Origin: an uncultured Prevotellaceae bacterium
GTDB taxonomy: Bacteria > Bacteroidota > Bacteroidia > Bacteroidales > Bacteroidaceae
Reading direction: 5' to 3'
Length of the DNA stretch: 64,000 nucleotides
Assembly: GCA_902778535.1 (NCBI GenBank)
Contig: CACYYG010000016.1
Location: forward strand, 63,558-127,557
The position numbers and the translations under genes were made by a program. The notes below the pieces were generated by a model. It saw only the letters and a list, made by a program, of their open reading frames with translations. It ran no database searches and was not told the origin of the DNA. Below, one piece after another: positions 1 through 8,774 of this stretch; within the stretch, counting starts at the first letter, position 1; the number at the start of each line of letters is the position of its first letter.

Positions 1-645
1 CCTGTGGAAGCGGCTTCGGCAAAGTCGGAAATTTTCTCTGCGGTGTCAGAGTCAATCTGCGGCGGCCGAACCTTTCCTGTGGAAGCGGCTTCGGCAAAGG
101 CATTGATGTCGTCCTGGTCGATGTCGGGCTTAGCGAAATGTCCTGTGGATGCCGACTCTGCAAATGAGGCAATGTCGTCATTGTCGATATCTGGCTTAGC
201 GAAATGTCCTGTGGATGCCGACTCTGCAAATGAGGCGATGTCGTCCGTGTCGATGTCGGGCTTAGCGAAATGTCCTGTAGATGCCGACTCTGCAAATGAG
301 GCGATGTCGTCCTGGTCGATGTCGGGCTTGGCGAAATGTCCTGTGGATGCCGACTCTGCAAATGAGGCAATGTCGTCATTGTCGATATCGGGCTTAGCGA
401 AATGTCCTGTAGATGCCGACTCTGCAAATGAGGCGATGTCGTCCGTGTCGATGTCGGGCTTAGCGAAATGTCCTGTGGATGCCGACTCTGCAAATGAGGC
501 AATGTCGTCATTGTTGATGTCGGGCTTAGCGAAATGTCCTGTGGATGCCGACTCTGCAAATGAGGCAATGTCGTCATTGTTGATGTTGGGCTTAGCGAAA
601 TGTCCTGTGGATGCCGACTCTGCAAAGAAGGAAGTGAGCTTTTGC
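1..645 (-). repeat. 66-bp in-frame tandem repeat array within the PAAR-like gene
   Basis: About eight near-identical 66-bp units (roughly 121-645) plus two diverged units at 1-120 encode 22-residue repeats. Units are typed by the residues before the final Asp-Asp: DQ, DN, DT, DQ, DN, DT, NN, NN, reading rightwards. The DQ-DN-DT triplet occurs twice, so a 198-bp block has been duplicated as a whole. There are no unique spacers, which excludes CRISPR. Confidence 0.9.
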
Positions 646-1628
646 AGGCTCGACTGCTCCTCTTTGTCAGCATAGTGCTGCTTCAGGTCGTGGACGGCAG
701 CATCCTGCGTGGACTGGTTGCTGTCTTCATATTCCTTGTCTGCCTTCTCGTATTCCTGCTCTTTCTTCTTTGTAATGTCCTCGCGCATCTGGCTGTAGCT
801 CGCCTGCTGCTCGGGGGGAAGCTGACTCATCTGGCTACTCGACAGCGGCATGGACTCGCGGTAGCATTGGTTGACGTCGCCCATCGCCTCGTTACTTTTG
901 TCGGCTGCAGCGTTGCGGGCCGCCTCAGCCTGTTTGGCAAGCTGCTCGGCCTTGGCACTGTCGCCTGCCTCGCTATAATCCTTGGATGCTTTTTCCAGCG
1001 ACTGGCTCATCATCTCTTCTGGCTTTCCAGCATCTTTCGCCTTGGCGATGTCGTTGTTGTATTGTTCCTGCAGGTTGCCTTTAGCCTTAGCACTCTTACC
1101 GCCACCGCTACCGCCGTCAGCTGAACTGTTGCCTCCGCCGCCTCCACCGCCTCCGCCACCATTGCCGGAGAAATCAGCGTCTGTCAGTGGCATGCGAATA
1201 GGAATAGACATGTTAGGCTTTCCTGGAGGTGCCATGCACATGGGGGGAATGGGGGGCAGCTGACCATTATTGGTAAACGAAATGACCCCGAGCCACATGC
1301 ACATGTTGCGATCCATATCAGTCAAAGCAGGGGCGCCTTGAACAAGAACGGTAGGCGCTCCAACCATCCATGGCGACACAATGGCAGGTATGCAGGGCAT
1401 TGGCGTGAAAACACCCATGGCGGCTGCCGTTGCTGCAATGACCTCAGGATTGGTGGGTGCGGAGCACATGCCAAAGGAACTGATATTGGTAAAAGGAATA
1501 AAGTCCATGATGTTGGCTTTCTGCCGCCCTGACAAAAATACGTTGCGGGCGGGAGAAACTACCAGCGGACATGGCGTCAATCCAAAACTGCAGGTTATCA
1601 AAGCTCCTGCGGTAATAAAAGAACCCAT
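1..1628 (-). CDS. PAAR-like (DUF4280-type) T6SS spike-tip protein with C-terminal 22-residue repeats, 3' partial
   Basis: The minus-strand frame opens at the ATG at 1628 and stays open to the window edge, so at least 542 residues are present and the C-terminus is missing. The N-terminus (MGSFITAGALITCSFG, then TPCPLVV) and the following Cys/Pro/Gly-rich 120 residues look like the DUF4280/PAAR-like family, which caps the VgrG spike. After that come a Gly-rich linker (about residues 145-155), a charged helical stretch rich in Glu, Lys and Gln (about 160-330), and then tandem 22-residue units, each with SFAESASTGHFAKP followed by an acidic D-I-D/N-x-D-D end. The gene starts 21 bp after its upstream neighbour and close behind vgrG, the usual place for a cargo-bearing tip protein. 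Family call is good; what the C-terminal part does is unknown, and a toxin domain could lie beyond the edge. Confidence 0.8.
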   Translation of the reverse strand, partial: MGSFITAGALITCSFGLTPCPLVVSPARNVFLSGRQKANIMDFIPFTNISSFGMCSAPTNPEVIAATAAAMGVFTPMPCIPAIVSPWMVGAPTVLVQGAPALTDMDRNMCMWLGVISFTNNGQLPPIPPMCMAPPGKPNMSIPIRMPLTDADFSGNGGGGGGGGGGNSSADGGSGGGKSAKAKGNLQEQYNNDIAKAKDAGKPEEMMSQSLEKASKDYSEAGDSAKAEQLAKQAEAARNAAADKSNEAMGDVNQCYRESMPLSSSQMSQLPPEQQASYSQMREDITKKKEQEYEKADKEYEDSNQSTQDAAVHDLKQHYADKEEQSSLQKLTSFFAESASTGHFAKPNINNDDIASFAESASTGHFAKPDINNDDIASFAESASTGHFAKPDIDTDDIASFAESASTGHFAKPDIDNDDIASFAESASTGHFAKPDIDQDDIASFAESASTGHFAKPDIDTDDIASFAESASTGHFAKPDIDNDDIASFAESASTGHFAKPDIDQDDINAFAEAASTGKVRPPQIDSDTAEKISDFAEAAST

Positions 1629-1649
1629 TAGAGTTAGGAGATTTAAAAA

Positions 1650-2579
1650 TTAGGAGTTCTGAATCATTCGATTGACGATGGCGTCGACGGCTTTTTGGTC
1701 GTTGTTTTGCACGGCCTGAAGCATCGCGGGGGCGTCGGCAACAGGCACCTGCACGGCCTCGCCTAAGCGCAGGGCATGGTCGATGGCATGGTTTCTCTCG
1801 TTATCGCCCTTCTCATGGAAGAGGCAGAGCAAACGTAGTGATCCGTATTCCAAGGGGAAGGCGTCTATGGTATGTACTAAAGCCTTGGCTTGTTCAAGGG
1901 CGTTTGTTTTTACAACTTTCGTCTGGGCCTTTACGATGCGCATGCGCAAGTTGGCACTGGGGCGGTCGTATCCCTCGGCCATGGAGGCTTCTATGTCGTT
2001 GAGACCCTCCTGCATGGTGGGAATGTGTGAGAGGAGCGTGTTGGCGGTATTTCCTGCCATCGTCTTCAGGCTGCTGTCATCCACGCTCTGGTAAAGCGGT
2101 TCTACGCCCATCTCCAAGTAGATGTCAACGAGTGCCTTCGTGGCTACTAAAATATCGCTGATGTCGTGAAGGTTTGTCTTCGTGGTGCGCAGGCCCTTGG
2201 GCAGACGGATGTCGTCGTGGTCTTTCACCATGCGTGAAGCCTGGTCGCGCAGGGGAATGATGGCATCAACAGCTTCACCGAGCTTCATTGAGAGCCGTGT
2301 CATGTCATCGGTGTTCAGTGGCGGGTGAACATGGCGGGGAGGAGGCTCGTTGGTGACGGGTGGCTCTTCCACGGCGGGTGGCTCTTCCACCGGCTCTTCC
2401 GGTATTGCTGCTGGCGGTTCTGGCTGCTCCTGCGGCTTTGGCTCAGTAGGTTTCGGCAGTTCATAGTCCATTAGTGAGAAATCCATGTCGTCATTTGATG
2501 GCTGAACAATCTCATTGATGGGCAGGTCGCGCTCAAAAGCCGCGAACTCTTTCTCCAGCTCCTTGTCCTTTTGGCTCAT
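1650..2579 (-). CDS. Unknown T6SS-locus protein, Pro/Glu-rich linker plus helical domain
   Basis: A 309-residue soluble protein with no signal peptide or membrane segment. Residues 1-40 are acidic, 41-88 are a Pro/Glu-rich linker, and about 90-305 look all-helical with a conserved-looking core around residues 95-290. I do not recognise the family. It lies 9 bp after vgrG and 21 bp before the PAAR-like gene, the position where T6SS loci often carry an adaptor that loads cargo on the spike; that role is inference from position only. It ends at TAA (1650-1652). Confidence 0.7.
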   Translation of the reverse strand: MSQKDKELEKEFAAFERDLPINEIVQPSNDDMDFSLMDYELPKPTEPKPQEQPEPPAAIPEEPVEEPPAVEEPPVTNEPPPRHVHPPLNTDDMTRLSMKLGEAVDAIIPLRDQASRMVKDHDDIRLPKGLRTTKTNLHDISDILVATKALVDIYLEMGVEPLYQSVDDSSLKTMAGNTANTLLSHIPTMQEGLNDIEASMAEGYDRPSANLRMRIVKAQTKVVKTNALEQAKALVHTIDAFPLEYGSLRLLCLFHEKGDNERNHAIDHALRLGEAVQVPVADAPAMLQAVQNNDQKAVDAIVNRMIQNS

Positions 2580-2588
2580 GGCTCGCGT

Positions 2589-4850
2589 TTAGTTCTCGTT
2601 GATCATCAGAGCCTTGAGGTCAATAGAGGTGGTGGCCTGCTCCTTGATTGACATCTTGGCGTTAATCTGGTGAGACGTGCTGTATTCCTTGAAGTCGGTC
2701 TTTGCCTCTTCGGTGATTGTCATCGCCTTGAGTGAGAATCCATTGGTAACGTTGGCTTCAGCATTGTTCATCACAGTGATGGTCAGGTTCTTGTTCAAAG
2801 TTGCCTTGGCATCATCTTGAACGGTCAAAGAGAATGCCTTGTGCGTTGACTGTGACATGTTCTGCTCAGACGTAATGGTCATTTCCTTGCTTGTGTCAAT
2901 GCTCAAGTTATCTCCTGCGTGGATGTTCATTATGTCGGAAGACGTCAAGTCCATCTTTGCACTGGCCTTTGCCGAGAAGTTGCTGCCGGCATTGATGAGT
3001 ACCTCACCACCAGCACTGCCGTTGAATGTACCTCCGGCACCAGCGTTGAAGTCGCCACCAGCACTGTTGCTGACGTGTTTACCAGCCTTGTTGGTGATGC
3101 TGCCACCGGCAGTCTCTTTGATGTTTCCGCCTGCGCTCATGCTGATGTTACCGTCAGCGTGAATATCAATGTCACCCTTGCAATTTATTTTGATGAGTTT
3201 CTTGTCGGCACTGAGCAGCATCTCGTAGATGTTCTGTTCTCGGTCGTAGACACGGATGAATCCGCTGTTGCCGTAATTATCATCTGTCTGTGTGTCGTGT
3301 ATCTCGATGGTATGTCCGCTGGCGGTGCGGAGGGCCTTCACGTTGTTGTTGCCGGGATACCATGCCTCGTCGACGGACCACTTCTGTCTGTGTTGTGTAC
3401 AGACCACGAAGGGACGCTCGTAGTTGCCCTCCTCGAAGTCAACCATCACTTGGCTATATATCTCTGGGATGAAGTGCATGCCTAAGCCATTCTCGCCGCT
3501 ATAGGGCTGTGCCACTTGTATCCATGGTGACTTTCCGCACTTGTCGCCCCGGTCGTAGTTAGCCCACTGCCAGAGGAAACACACTTTTACGCGGCCCCAG
3601 TGCTTGGGGTCCTCGGTGTCTGTCACGAAGGCACGCACGGGGTGGTCGCAACGGGGGAAGATGTTGGGGTTGGTGTAGGGCGGATAGTCGATGGCGGCAG
3701 TGATGCCCTGGAAGGAGTTGCTGTAGTCGGCGTTGACGCCGAAGGTGTGTGTGATGTCGGTGATGAGGATCTCGTCCTGCTGCACCTCGCTCTTCTCCGT
3801 CGACGAGCTGATGTAGTTGTCCATGATGGTGAGCTTCGCACCGATCTTCAGCTTCGAGCAGTAGGAGGTGCCCTGATAGACCAGCATGTTCGAGCGGCGC
3901 ATGTGCTCCTGCATGATCATCTCCTCCTTGTGCATTTTGTCGTCGAGGGAATCTTCGTCAGCCTCGGCATCACTGTCCTTTTCTATGCTGCCGCCGCTCG
4001 TCAGCTTGCGGGTATGGTGGGGGAATATCTCCTTTGATGCGGCGGCCACGGCGTCGTTCAGCTTGTTGCCCACGTCCTTGTCCTCTTTGCAGTTTTCCCA
4101 CATGTTGCAGTTGTCGGGCTCGTTGTAGACGAAGGACATCTGGCCGAAGTTCTGGTGGAAGGTCTTCAGGGTTGCGCTGTATTCCGGCAAGTCCTGACTG
4201 GGATATTTCAGCTGGATGCTCTCCTGGTCGGAGAGCTTGCCGAAGTGCAGCTTCTTGCCGGTGCTGAACATCCACTCGCCGTAGCGGCATGCCATGCGCT
4301 GCAGGAACTGGTAGCTGGTCTCGTTGTACTGCACGGTGTAGAAGATCTGGTCGGTGTGCTTCGGGTCTACGTTTGCCGATACCTTGCTGCGGTCAATCAC
4401 CTCGTTGATGATGTCGGCCAGCTTGTACTCGTGGTACATACGGCAGTCGGGGCTGTCGAGCATGGCGGCGTCCTTCGACAGGGCGTTCACTTGGATGATG
4501 TACTCGCTGCCGCTGCGGCTGGCGCTGGCCGAGGTGATGAATCCCTCAAACTCCACGTCGGCAGCCTGCCCCTTGTCGGCGAAGCCCGTGAGCTTCTCCT
4601 CCATGTTGCCGGTCTGCAGCGCCAGCGTCACCTCCTTACCTATGATGGTGCTGCAGGCGGTGAGCTGTATTTCGCTGATGTCCTCCTCGGGGTCCTTGCG
4701 CAGCGAGAAGCTCAGCTGCTCAGGAGCCAGCAGCTGCTGGCGGAGTGTGAAATTGTCAATACGGTACTTGGCACCGTCAATATCTATCTTGAACTGCTCT
4801 GACTGTGTGCCGTTGATGGCCAGAGAGATGCTTTTTACGGAAATAGACAT
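2589..4850 (-). CDS. vgrG: T6SS spike protein VgrG (TssI)
   Basis: A 753-residue VgrG. Residues 1-400 match the gp27-like ring part (phage late-control D fold), about 410-500 the gp5 OB-fold (RAFVTDTEDPKHWGRVKV, then FIPEIYSQVMVDFEEGNYERP), and the C-terminal 200 residues are repeats with AGGN/AGG turns typical of the triple-stranded beta-helix needle. It forms the trimeric puncturing tip on the Hcp tube. It is 9 bp downstream of the Hcp-fusion gene and 9 bp upstream of the unknown protein gene, so the three are cotranscribed. No toxin domain is evident at its C-terminus; effectors would have to ride on partners. Confidence 0.93.
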   Translation of the reverse strand: MSISVKSISLAINGTQSEQFKIDIDGAKYRIDNFTLRQQLLAPEQLSFSLRKDPEEDISEIQLTACSTIIGKEVTLALQTGNMEEKLTGFADKGQAADVEFEGFITSASASRSGSEYIIQVNALSKDAAMLDSPDCRMYHEYKLADIINEVIDRSKVSANVDPKHTDQIFYTVQYNETSYQFLQRMACRYGEWMFSTGKKLHFGKLSDQESIQLKYPSQDLPEYSATLKTFHQNFGQMSFVYNEPDNCNMWENCKEDKDVGNKLNDAVAAASKEIFPHHTRKLTSGGSIEKDSDAEADEDSLDDKMHKEEMIMQEHMRRSNMLVYQGTSYCSKLKIGAKLTIMDNYISSSTEKSEVQQDEILITDITHTFGVNADYSNSFQGITAAIDYPPYTNPNIFPRCDHPVRAFVTDTEDPKHWGRVKVCFLWQWANYDRGDKCGKSPWIQVAQPYSGENGLGMHFIPEIYSQVMVDFEEGNYERPFVVCTQHRQKWSVDEAWYPGNNNVKALRTASGHTIEIHDTQTDDNYGNSGFIRVYDREQNIYEMLLSADKKLIKINCKGDIDIHADGNISMSAGGNIKETAGGSITNKAGKHVSNSAGGDFNAGAGGTFNGSAGGEVLINAGSNFSAKASAKMDLTSSDIMNIHAGDNLSIDTSKEMTITSEQNMSQSTHKAFSLTVQDDAKATLNKNLTITVMNNAEANVTNGFSLKAMTITEEAKTDFKEYSTSHQINAKMSIKEQATTSIDLKALMINEN

Positions 4851-4859
4851 AGTAGGCTG

Positions 4860-7800
4860 TTATGAGGTCCAGTTGTTGTTGAACTCGGCGATGTCGTTCT
4901 CGCCAACGTTGATGATTTCTGCGGCCAGCGTGATGGTGGTGTACATCAGCTTTGAGTCGCTGTCGTTGAAGTAGTCGCGCAGGTTGACGCAGTAGGCGTT
5001 CTTGAAACTGACAGTCTTGAAGCAGCGCTTGTTCTGTCGTGCCCAGACGACGAACTTCAGGTAGCCGTCGTAGACCTGCGTCTTGTCGAACATCCAGCGA
5101 TAGAAGAACACATCGTCATCGCTTTGCGACGGCATGGTGAAGGTGAGGCGTCCGCCGCGTGGTCTTGCCGACGGCTTGCCAGTAGTGTCGCAGCCCTGCG
5201 AGAACTCGTAGGAGCACTCCACGACGCCGTATTTCTTGTTGTTGATGACTACCTTGCCGTGGAAGGCATCGTTGTCGTTGGCGGCTGGCGCGCCCATGCC
5301 TCCCATGTCGCCGAGGGGGCTGGGTGTGTCGCCCAGCTTGTCGCCCAGGCCGCCGAGGGCATCGCTGAAGCCGTTGGCAATGCTGTCGACGGTGTCCTTT
5401 GCCAGGTTTTCCAGTTTGCTGGTCAGATTGTCCAGCGTGTTGGTCACCTGGTCCTGCAATTTGCTGACGGCATTGTTGATGGTTTCCATGCCCTGGTTGA
5501 GCATCTCCTGTCCCTTGTCCTTGATGTCGTTGACAAATTGCTCGGCTTTCTCTTTTGCTTCATTGGCGGCATCCTTGATGCCGTCGACAACCTTCTTGGC
5601 CTCGTCCTTGATGTCCTGAACAGCCTGCTTAATCTCTTCTTTTACCTCGTTTACGGTGTTGAGGGCTTCCTCCTTAATGGCATTATAGGTGTCGACCACC
5701 TCGCCTCTGACGGCATCGTATGCCTCCTTGGCCTTGTCCTTGACAGCATTGTAAGCCTCTTCGGCCTTTTCCTTGACGCCATTGTAAATCTCCTGTGCCT
5801 TATCCTTGGCGGCATTGTACACTTCCTCGGCCTTCTCCTTGACGCCGTCGTACACCTCCTGCGCCTTGTCCTTGACGGCATTGTATGCCTCTTCGGCCTT
5901 TTCCTTGACGCCGTCGTAGACTTCCTGTGCCTTGTCCTTGACGGCATTGTAAGCTTCTTCGGCCTTGTCCTTTACGCCGTTGTAAACTTCTTCGGCTTTT
6001 TCCTTGGCGGCATTGTACACTTCCTCGGCTTTGTCCTTGACGCCGTTGTAGACTTCCTCGGCCTTTTCCTTGACACCGTTGTAAACTTCCTGCGCCTTGT
6101 CCTTGGCGGCGTTGTAAGCCTCTTCGGCCTTGTCCTTGACGCCGTCGTACACTTCCTGTGCCTTGTCTTTGGCGGCATTATATACTTCTTCGGCCTTGTC
6201 CTTGACGCCGTTGTACACTTCCTGTGCCTTGTCCTTGGCGGCATTATACATCTCCTCGGCCTTCTTCTGGGCTGAGTCGAGGGTGTCCTGGGCTTTGTCC
6301 TTTATTGCGTTGTAGGTGTCCTCGGCCTTCTGCTTGGCAGCATCGAGCGTCTCGCTGGCCTTGTCCACGGCAGCATCGAAGGTCTGTTGTGCCTTGTCCA
6401 CGGCATCGTTGAATGCCTGTGAACCCTGTTCATAGAGTTGCTCAGCTCGTTCTTTGGCGTTGTCAAGGGCTTGCTGTGCTGTGTCCTTGGCACGGTCGTA
6501 GGCATTCTGAGCAGCCTCCTTTGCCTGATCAGCGGCATCCTTGGCCTTGTCGACGACGTTATTGAAGGTCTGCTCGGCTTGCTCCTTGGCATTCTCGAAT
6601 GTCTGCTGGGCTTGCTGTGTGGCGCTGTCGAGCTTGTCCTGTGCCTGCTGCAGAGTGTTGTCGAGTGTTTGCTGGGCTTGCTGTGTGGCGTTGCTGAGCG
6701 TTTCCTCGGCATTCTTCATGGTGCTGTCGAGCGTCTCCTGAGCTTTCTGAGTGGCGTTGCTGAGTGTCTCCTCAGCATCCTTCATGGTGCTGTCGAGCTT
6801 CTCCTGAGCCTCCTTCGTGGCATTATCGAACGTCTCCTGAGCTTCTTTCGTGGCTTTTTCGAGTGTCTCATTGGCATCCTTCATGGTGCTGTCGAGCGTT
6901 TCTTGAGCCTCCTTCGTGGCATTGTCGAACGTCTCCTGAGCATCCTTCATGGTGTCGTCGAGCGTCTTCTGTGCCTCCTCTGTAGCCTTGTCAAACGTCT
7001 CCTGCGCATCCTTCATGGTGTCGTCGAGCGTCTTCTGGGCCTCCTCTGTAGCCTTGTCGAGCGTCTCCTGCGCATCCTTCATGGTGTTGTCGAGCGTCTC
7101 CTGAGCCTCTTGGGTGGCTTTTTGGTAATTCGCCTCGGCTTCCTCTAAAGCTTGCTTGCGAGCCGCGTCGGCCTCCTTTTCCATCTCTTCGTGTATAGCC
7201 AAAGCCTTATCCACGGCATCGGAGATAGCTCCTTCTGCGGTACCCAGGATTTCAAGGGCCTTATCCAGCGCCTCGTCTGCGGCTTCGTCTACTTTCGACT
7301 CTGTTTCGGATGCTTTCTCTTCTGATTTCTGTTGTGTCTCCTCGCTAGTCTGGTTGGCTGTTTCCTCTACCTGACTGACTATTTGGTCGGCTGTCTGCTG
7401 AGCCTGTTCAAAGGCTTGGCTAGCGACATCCTGTACGTTTGCAATCTTGTCGTTCAACTGTTGGCTGGCCTGGTCGATGGCGTTCTGCGCCGCGGGCTTC
7501 GTGGCTTCCGTGGCATTCGATACCACGTTGCTCACCTGCGACAGCGAGTCCTGCACCTGCGGCTTGATGCCGTCGATTGCTCCCTGTGCCGTCTGCTGTG
7601 CGGTACCAGCCGCATCGGTCAGTTGTTGCTGCACTCCAGAAGCAGCATCCTGCAACTTCTGCTGGGCAGCTCCAGTAGCATCGCTAAGCTGTTGCTGAGC
7701 ATCGGCCATCATCTGCTGGGTCTGTGACCTGGCTTCATCTACAACAGCATTCGCATTTGCTTTTGCTTCGTTAATAGTTTCGTTAATCTGGTTCTTCAAG

Positions 7801-8114
7801 TCGCTTATCTGATCGTCAGCGGCTCCTATGGCATTGCCAGCAAATTTTTGAGCCTCACCTGCAGCTCCCTGCGCTGCACCTGTGACATTTGAGGCCATGC
7901 CCTGTGCTGCATTTTGTACTGCGCCAGCTGCGTTGGAGGCTGCGTTTTGTGCAGCACCAGCTACATTGGTGGCAGCATTCTTTGCTGCACCGGCTGCTGC
8001 GTTGCCCGCGTTCTGTACTACGTTGCCTGCGCTTTTTGCCGCTGCTCCCATAGCTTCCTGTGCTGATCCTGCTGCTTGAGCGGCCTCGTTGATTACTGAG
8101 TCGAAAAAGTCCAT
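4860..8114 (-). CDS. Giant fusion: LEA-like 11-residue repeats with C-terminal Hcp (TssD) domain
   Basis: A 1084-residue protein with no signal peptide. Residues 1-100 are Ala/Gly/Asn-rich; 100-335 are Gln/Ala-rich helix; about 337-805 are some 40 consecutive 11-residue units of two types (AQETLDNTMKD and AEEVYNAAKDK), an amphipathic pattern like group 3 LEA proteins or perilipins; 805-920 continue as charged helix; 920-950 is a Gly/Pro linker. Residues 951-1084 align with the Hcp encoded next door: both have a tyrosine-rich strand, then GKPS or GQPT, RGG, W-M and a final N-x-W. It sits between hcp and vgrG. An Hcp with a long N-terminal extension could be a tube subunit that carries cargo or a scaffold; the function is unknown. 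The Hcp homology is solid; everything about the repeats is inference. Confidence 0.85.
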   Translation of the reverse strand: MDFFDSVINEAAQAAGSAQEAMGAAAKSAGNVVQNAGNAAAGAAKNAATNVAGAAQNAASNAAGAVQNAAQGMASNVTGAAQGAAGEAQKFAGNAIGAADDQISDLKNQINETINEAKANANAVVDEARSQTQQMMADAQQQLSDATGAAQQKLQDAASGVQQQLTDAAGTAQQTAQGAIDGIKPQVQDSLSQVSNVVSNATEATKPAAQNAIDQASQQLNDKIANVQDVASQAFEQAQQTADQIVSQVEETANQTSEETQQKSEEKASETESKVDEAADEALDKALEILGTAEGAISDAVDKALAIHEEMEKEADAARKQALEEAEANYQKATQEAQETLDNTMKDAQETLDKATEEAQKTLDDTMKDAQETFDKATEEAQKTLDDTMKDAQETFDNATKEAQETLDSTMKDANETLEKATKEAQETFDNATKEAQEKLDSTMKDAEETLSNATQKAQETLDSTMKNAEETLSNATQQAQQTLDNTLQQAQDKLDSATQQAQQTFENAKEQAEQTFNNVVDKAKDAADQAKEAAQNAYDRAKDTAQQALDNAKERAEQLYEQGSQAFNDAVDKAQQTFDAAVDKASETLDAAKQKAEDTYNAIKDKAQDTLDSAQKKAEEMYNAAKDKAQEVYNGVKDKAEEVYNAAKDKAQEVYDGVKDKAEEAYNAAKDKAQEVYNGVKEKAEEVYNGVKDKAEEVYNAAKEKAEEVYNGVKDKAEEAYNAVKDKAQEVYDGVKEKAEEAYNAVKDKAQEVYDGVKEKAEEVYNAAKDKAQEIYNGVKEKAEEAYNAVKDKAKEAYDAVRGEVVDTYNAIKEEALNTVNEVKEEIKQAVQDIKDEAKKVVDGIKDAANEAKEKAEQFVNDIKDKGQEMLNQGMETINNAVSKLQDQVTNTLDNLTSKLENLAKDTVDSIANGFSDALGGLGDKLGDTPSPLGDMGGMGAPAANDNDAFHGKVVINNKKYGVVECSYEFSQGCDTTGKPSARPRGGRLTFTMPSQSDDDVFFYRWMFDKTQVYDGYLKFVVWARQNKRCFKTVSFKNAYCVNLRDYFNDSDSKLMYTTITLAAEIINVGENDIAEFNNNWTS
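5690..7110 (-). repeat. 33-bp periodic coding repeat (11-residue units)
   Basis: The DNA here repeats with a 33-bp period, strongest at 5700-6290, where two alternating units give a 66-bp higher-order pattern (codons for AEEVYN..KDK and AQEVYNGVKDK). Copies are imperfect but close enough for recombination to change the repeat number in frame. Confidence 0.85.
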
Positions 8115-8184
8115 GCGCTTATATTAGATTATGTATACAATATATATATAGTCAGGTGTGAAGGATTGAGGCTTGAAAGAGAAA

Positions 8185-8228
8185 AAGGTTTGAGGCCGGA
8201 GTTCCTCACTGGGCTCCAACCCCAAACC
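8185..8228 (-). terminator. Intrinsic terminator after hcp
   Basis: Read on the minus strand, AGGTTTG pairs with CAAACCT and an inner GGAG with CTCC, followed at once by TTTTTC. It lies 14 bp after the hcp stop and before the fusion gene, so it probably keeps hcp transcript far above the downstream genes, with readthrough or a local promoter serving them. Confidence 0.75.
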
Positions 8229-8241
8229 TGAAATGTTCTGA

Positions 8242-8649
8242 TTAGTTGTCGATGGTCCAGCGGTTGTTGTGCTGGGCGTTGCCCATCTTGATCTCCTTAG
8301 CCGAGATGGTGAACTCCTCGTACTGCTGTACCTCGTTCTTGTTGTCGTAGGTCTCAGCATACTCGACCATGTAGCCCTCAGTGAAGTCGAGGTGCTTCAT
8401 CTCGCCACCCTGGCGGTTGGGCCATGAGATGGTGCCGCTCTTTGACATGTAGGTGTCGCACATCCACTCGAGCAGATCGGTGTTGCCGTCGTCGTTTGAC
8501 TTAACCTTCACATAAATCTTGCCACCACGTGTGGTACCTGTGGGCTGACCCTCAACGTCGGTCTGCTGGTTGAGTTCATAACGAACATACATGACTTCGC
8601 GCTCGGCAATGCCGTCAGCGTTGATGGTAACAGTTCTCTGTGCTGCCAT
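8242..8649 (-). CDS. hcp: T6SS tube protein Hcp (TssD)
   Basis: A 135-residue protein of the size and pattern of Bacteroidetes TssD: beta-rich, with a TRGGKIYVKVKS strand, an aromatic W-M pair near residue 61, and a C-terminal strand YEEFTISAKEIKMG. Hexameric rings stack into the tube driven out by the contracting sheath. It has hairpins on both sides (8721-8764 upstream, 8185-8228 downstream), which fits a highly expressed monocistronic product cut from a longer operon. The start is the only ATG near the conserved N-terminus. Confidence 0.95.
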   Translation of the reverse strand: MAAQRTVTINADGIAEREVMYVRYELNQQTDVEGQPTGTTRGGKIYVKVKSNDDGNTDLLEWMCDTYMSKSGTISWPNRQGGEMKHLDFTEGYMVEYAETYDNKNEVQQYEEFTISAKEIKMGNAQHNNRWTIDN

Positions 8650-8720
8650 AATTGTTTTTAGTTTTTAAAGGGGTTAATAAAAGGGTTAATAAAAAAGGGT
8701 TGTTTGTTGTTTTTGATGAT

Positions 8721-8764
8721 GCCTCTAGTCCCCAGGGTCATTGAAACCCCGGGGCATGTGAGGC
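8721..8764 (-). promoter_or_regulatory. Hairpin between tssC and hcp
   Basis: GCCTC pairs with GAGGC, CCCC with GGGG, and GGGT with ACCC around a 7-nt loop. There is no clean U tract on the minus strand, so a processing or stabilising element at the 5' side of hcp mRNA is as likely as a weak terminator. Confidence 0.55.
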
Positions 8765-8774
8765 TCATGTTTTT

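Noticed and set aside
1-645. Possible CRISPR array because of regular near-identical repeats
   Set aside because: Units are 66 bp, abut without unique spacers and translate in frame with the PAAR-like start at 1628.
4-675. Plus-strand open frame of 223 codons with Cys/Pro/Asp repeats
   Set aside because: It is the complement of the minus-strand repeat codons; the minus frame has a recognisable PAAR-like N-terminus and continues past the repeats.
5124-6275. Plus-strand frame of 383 codons, very hydrophobic and repetitive
   Set aside because: It is the reverse strand of the 11-residue repeat region; Lys/Glu/Ala codons read backwards give Leu/Phe/Val. No start context or homology.
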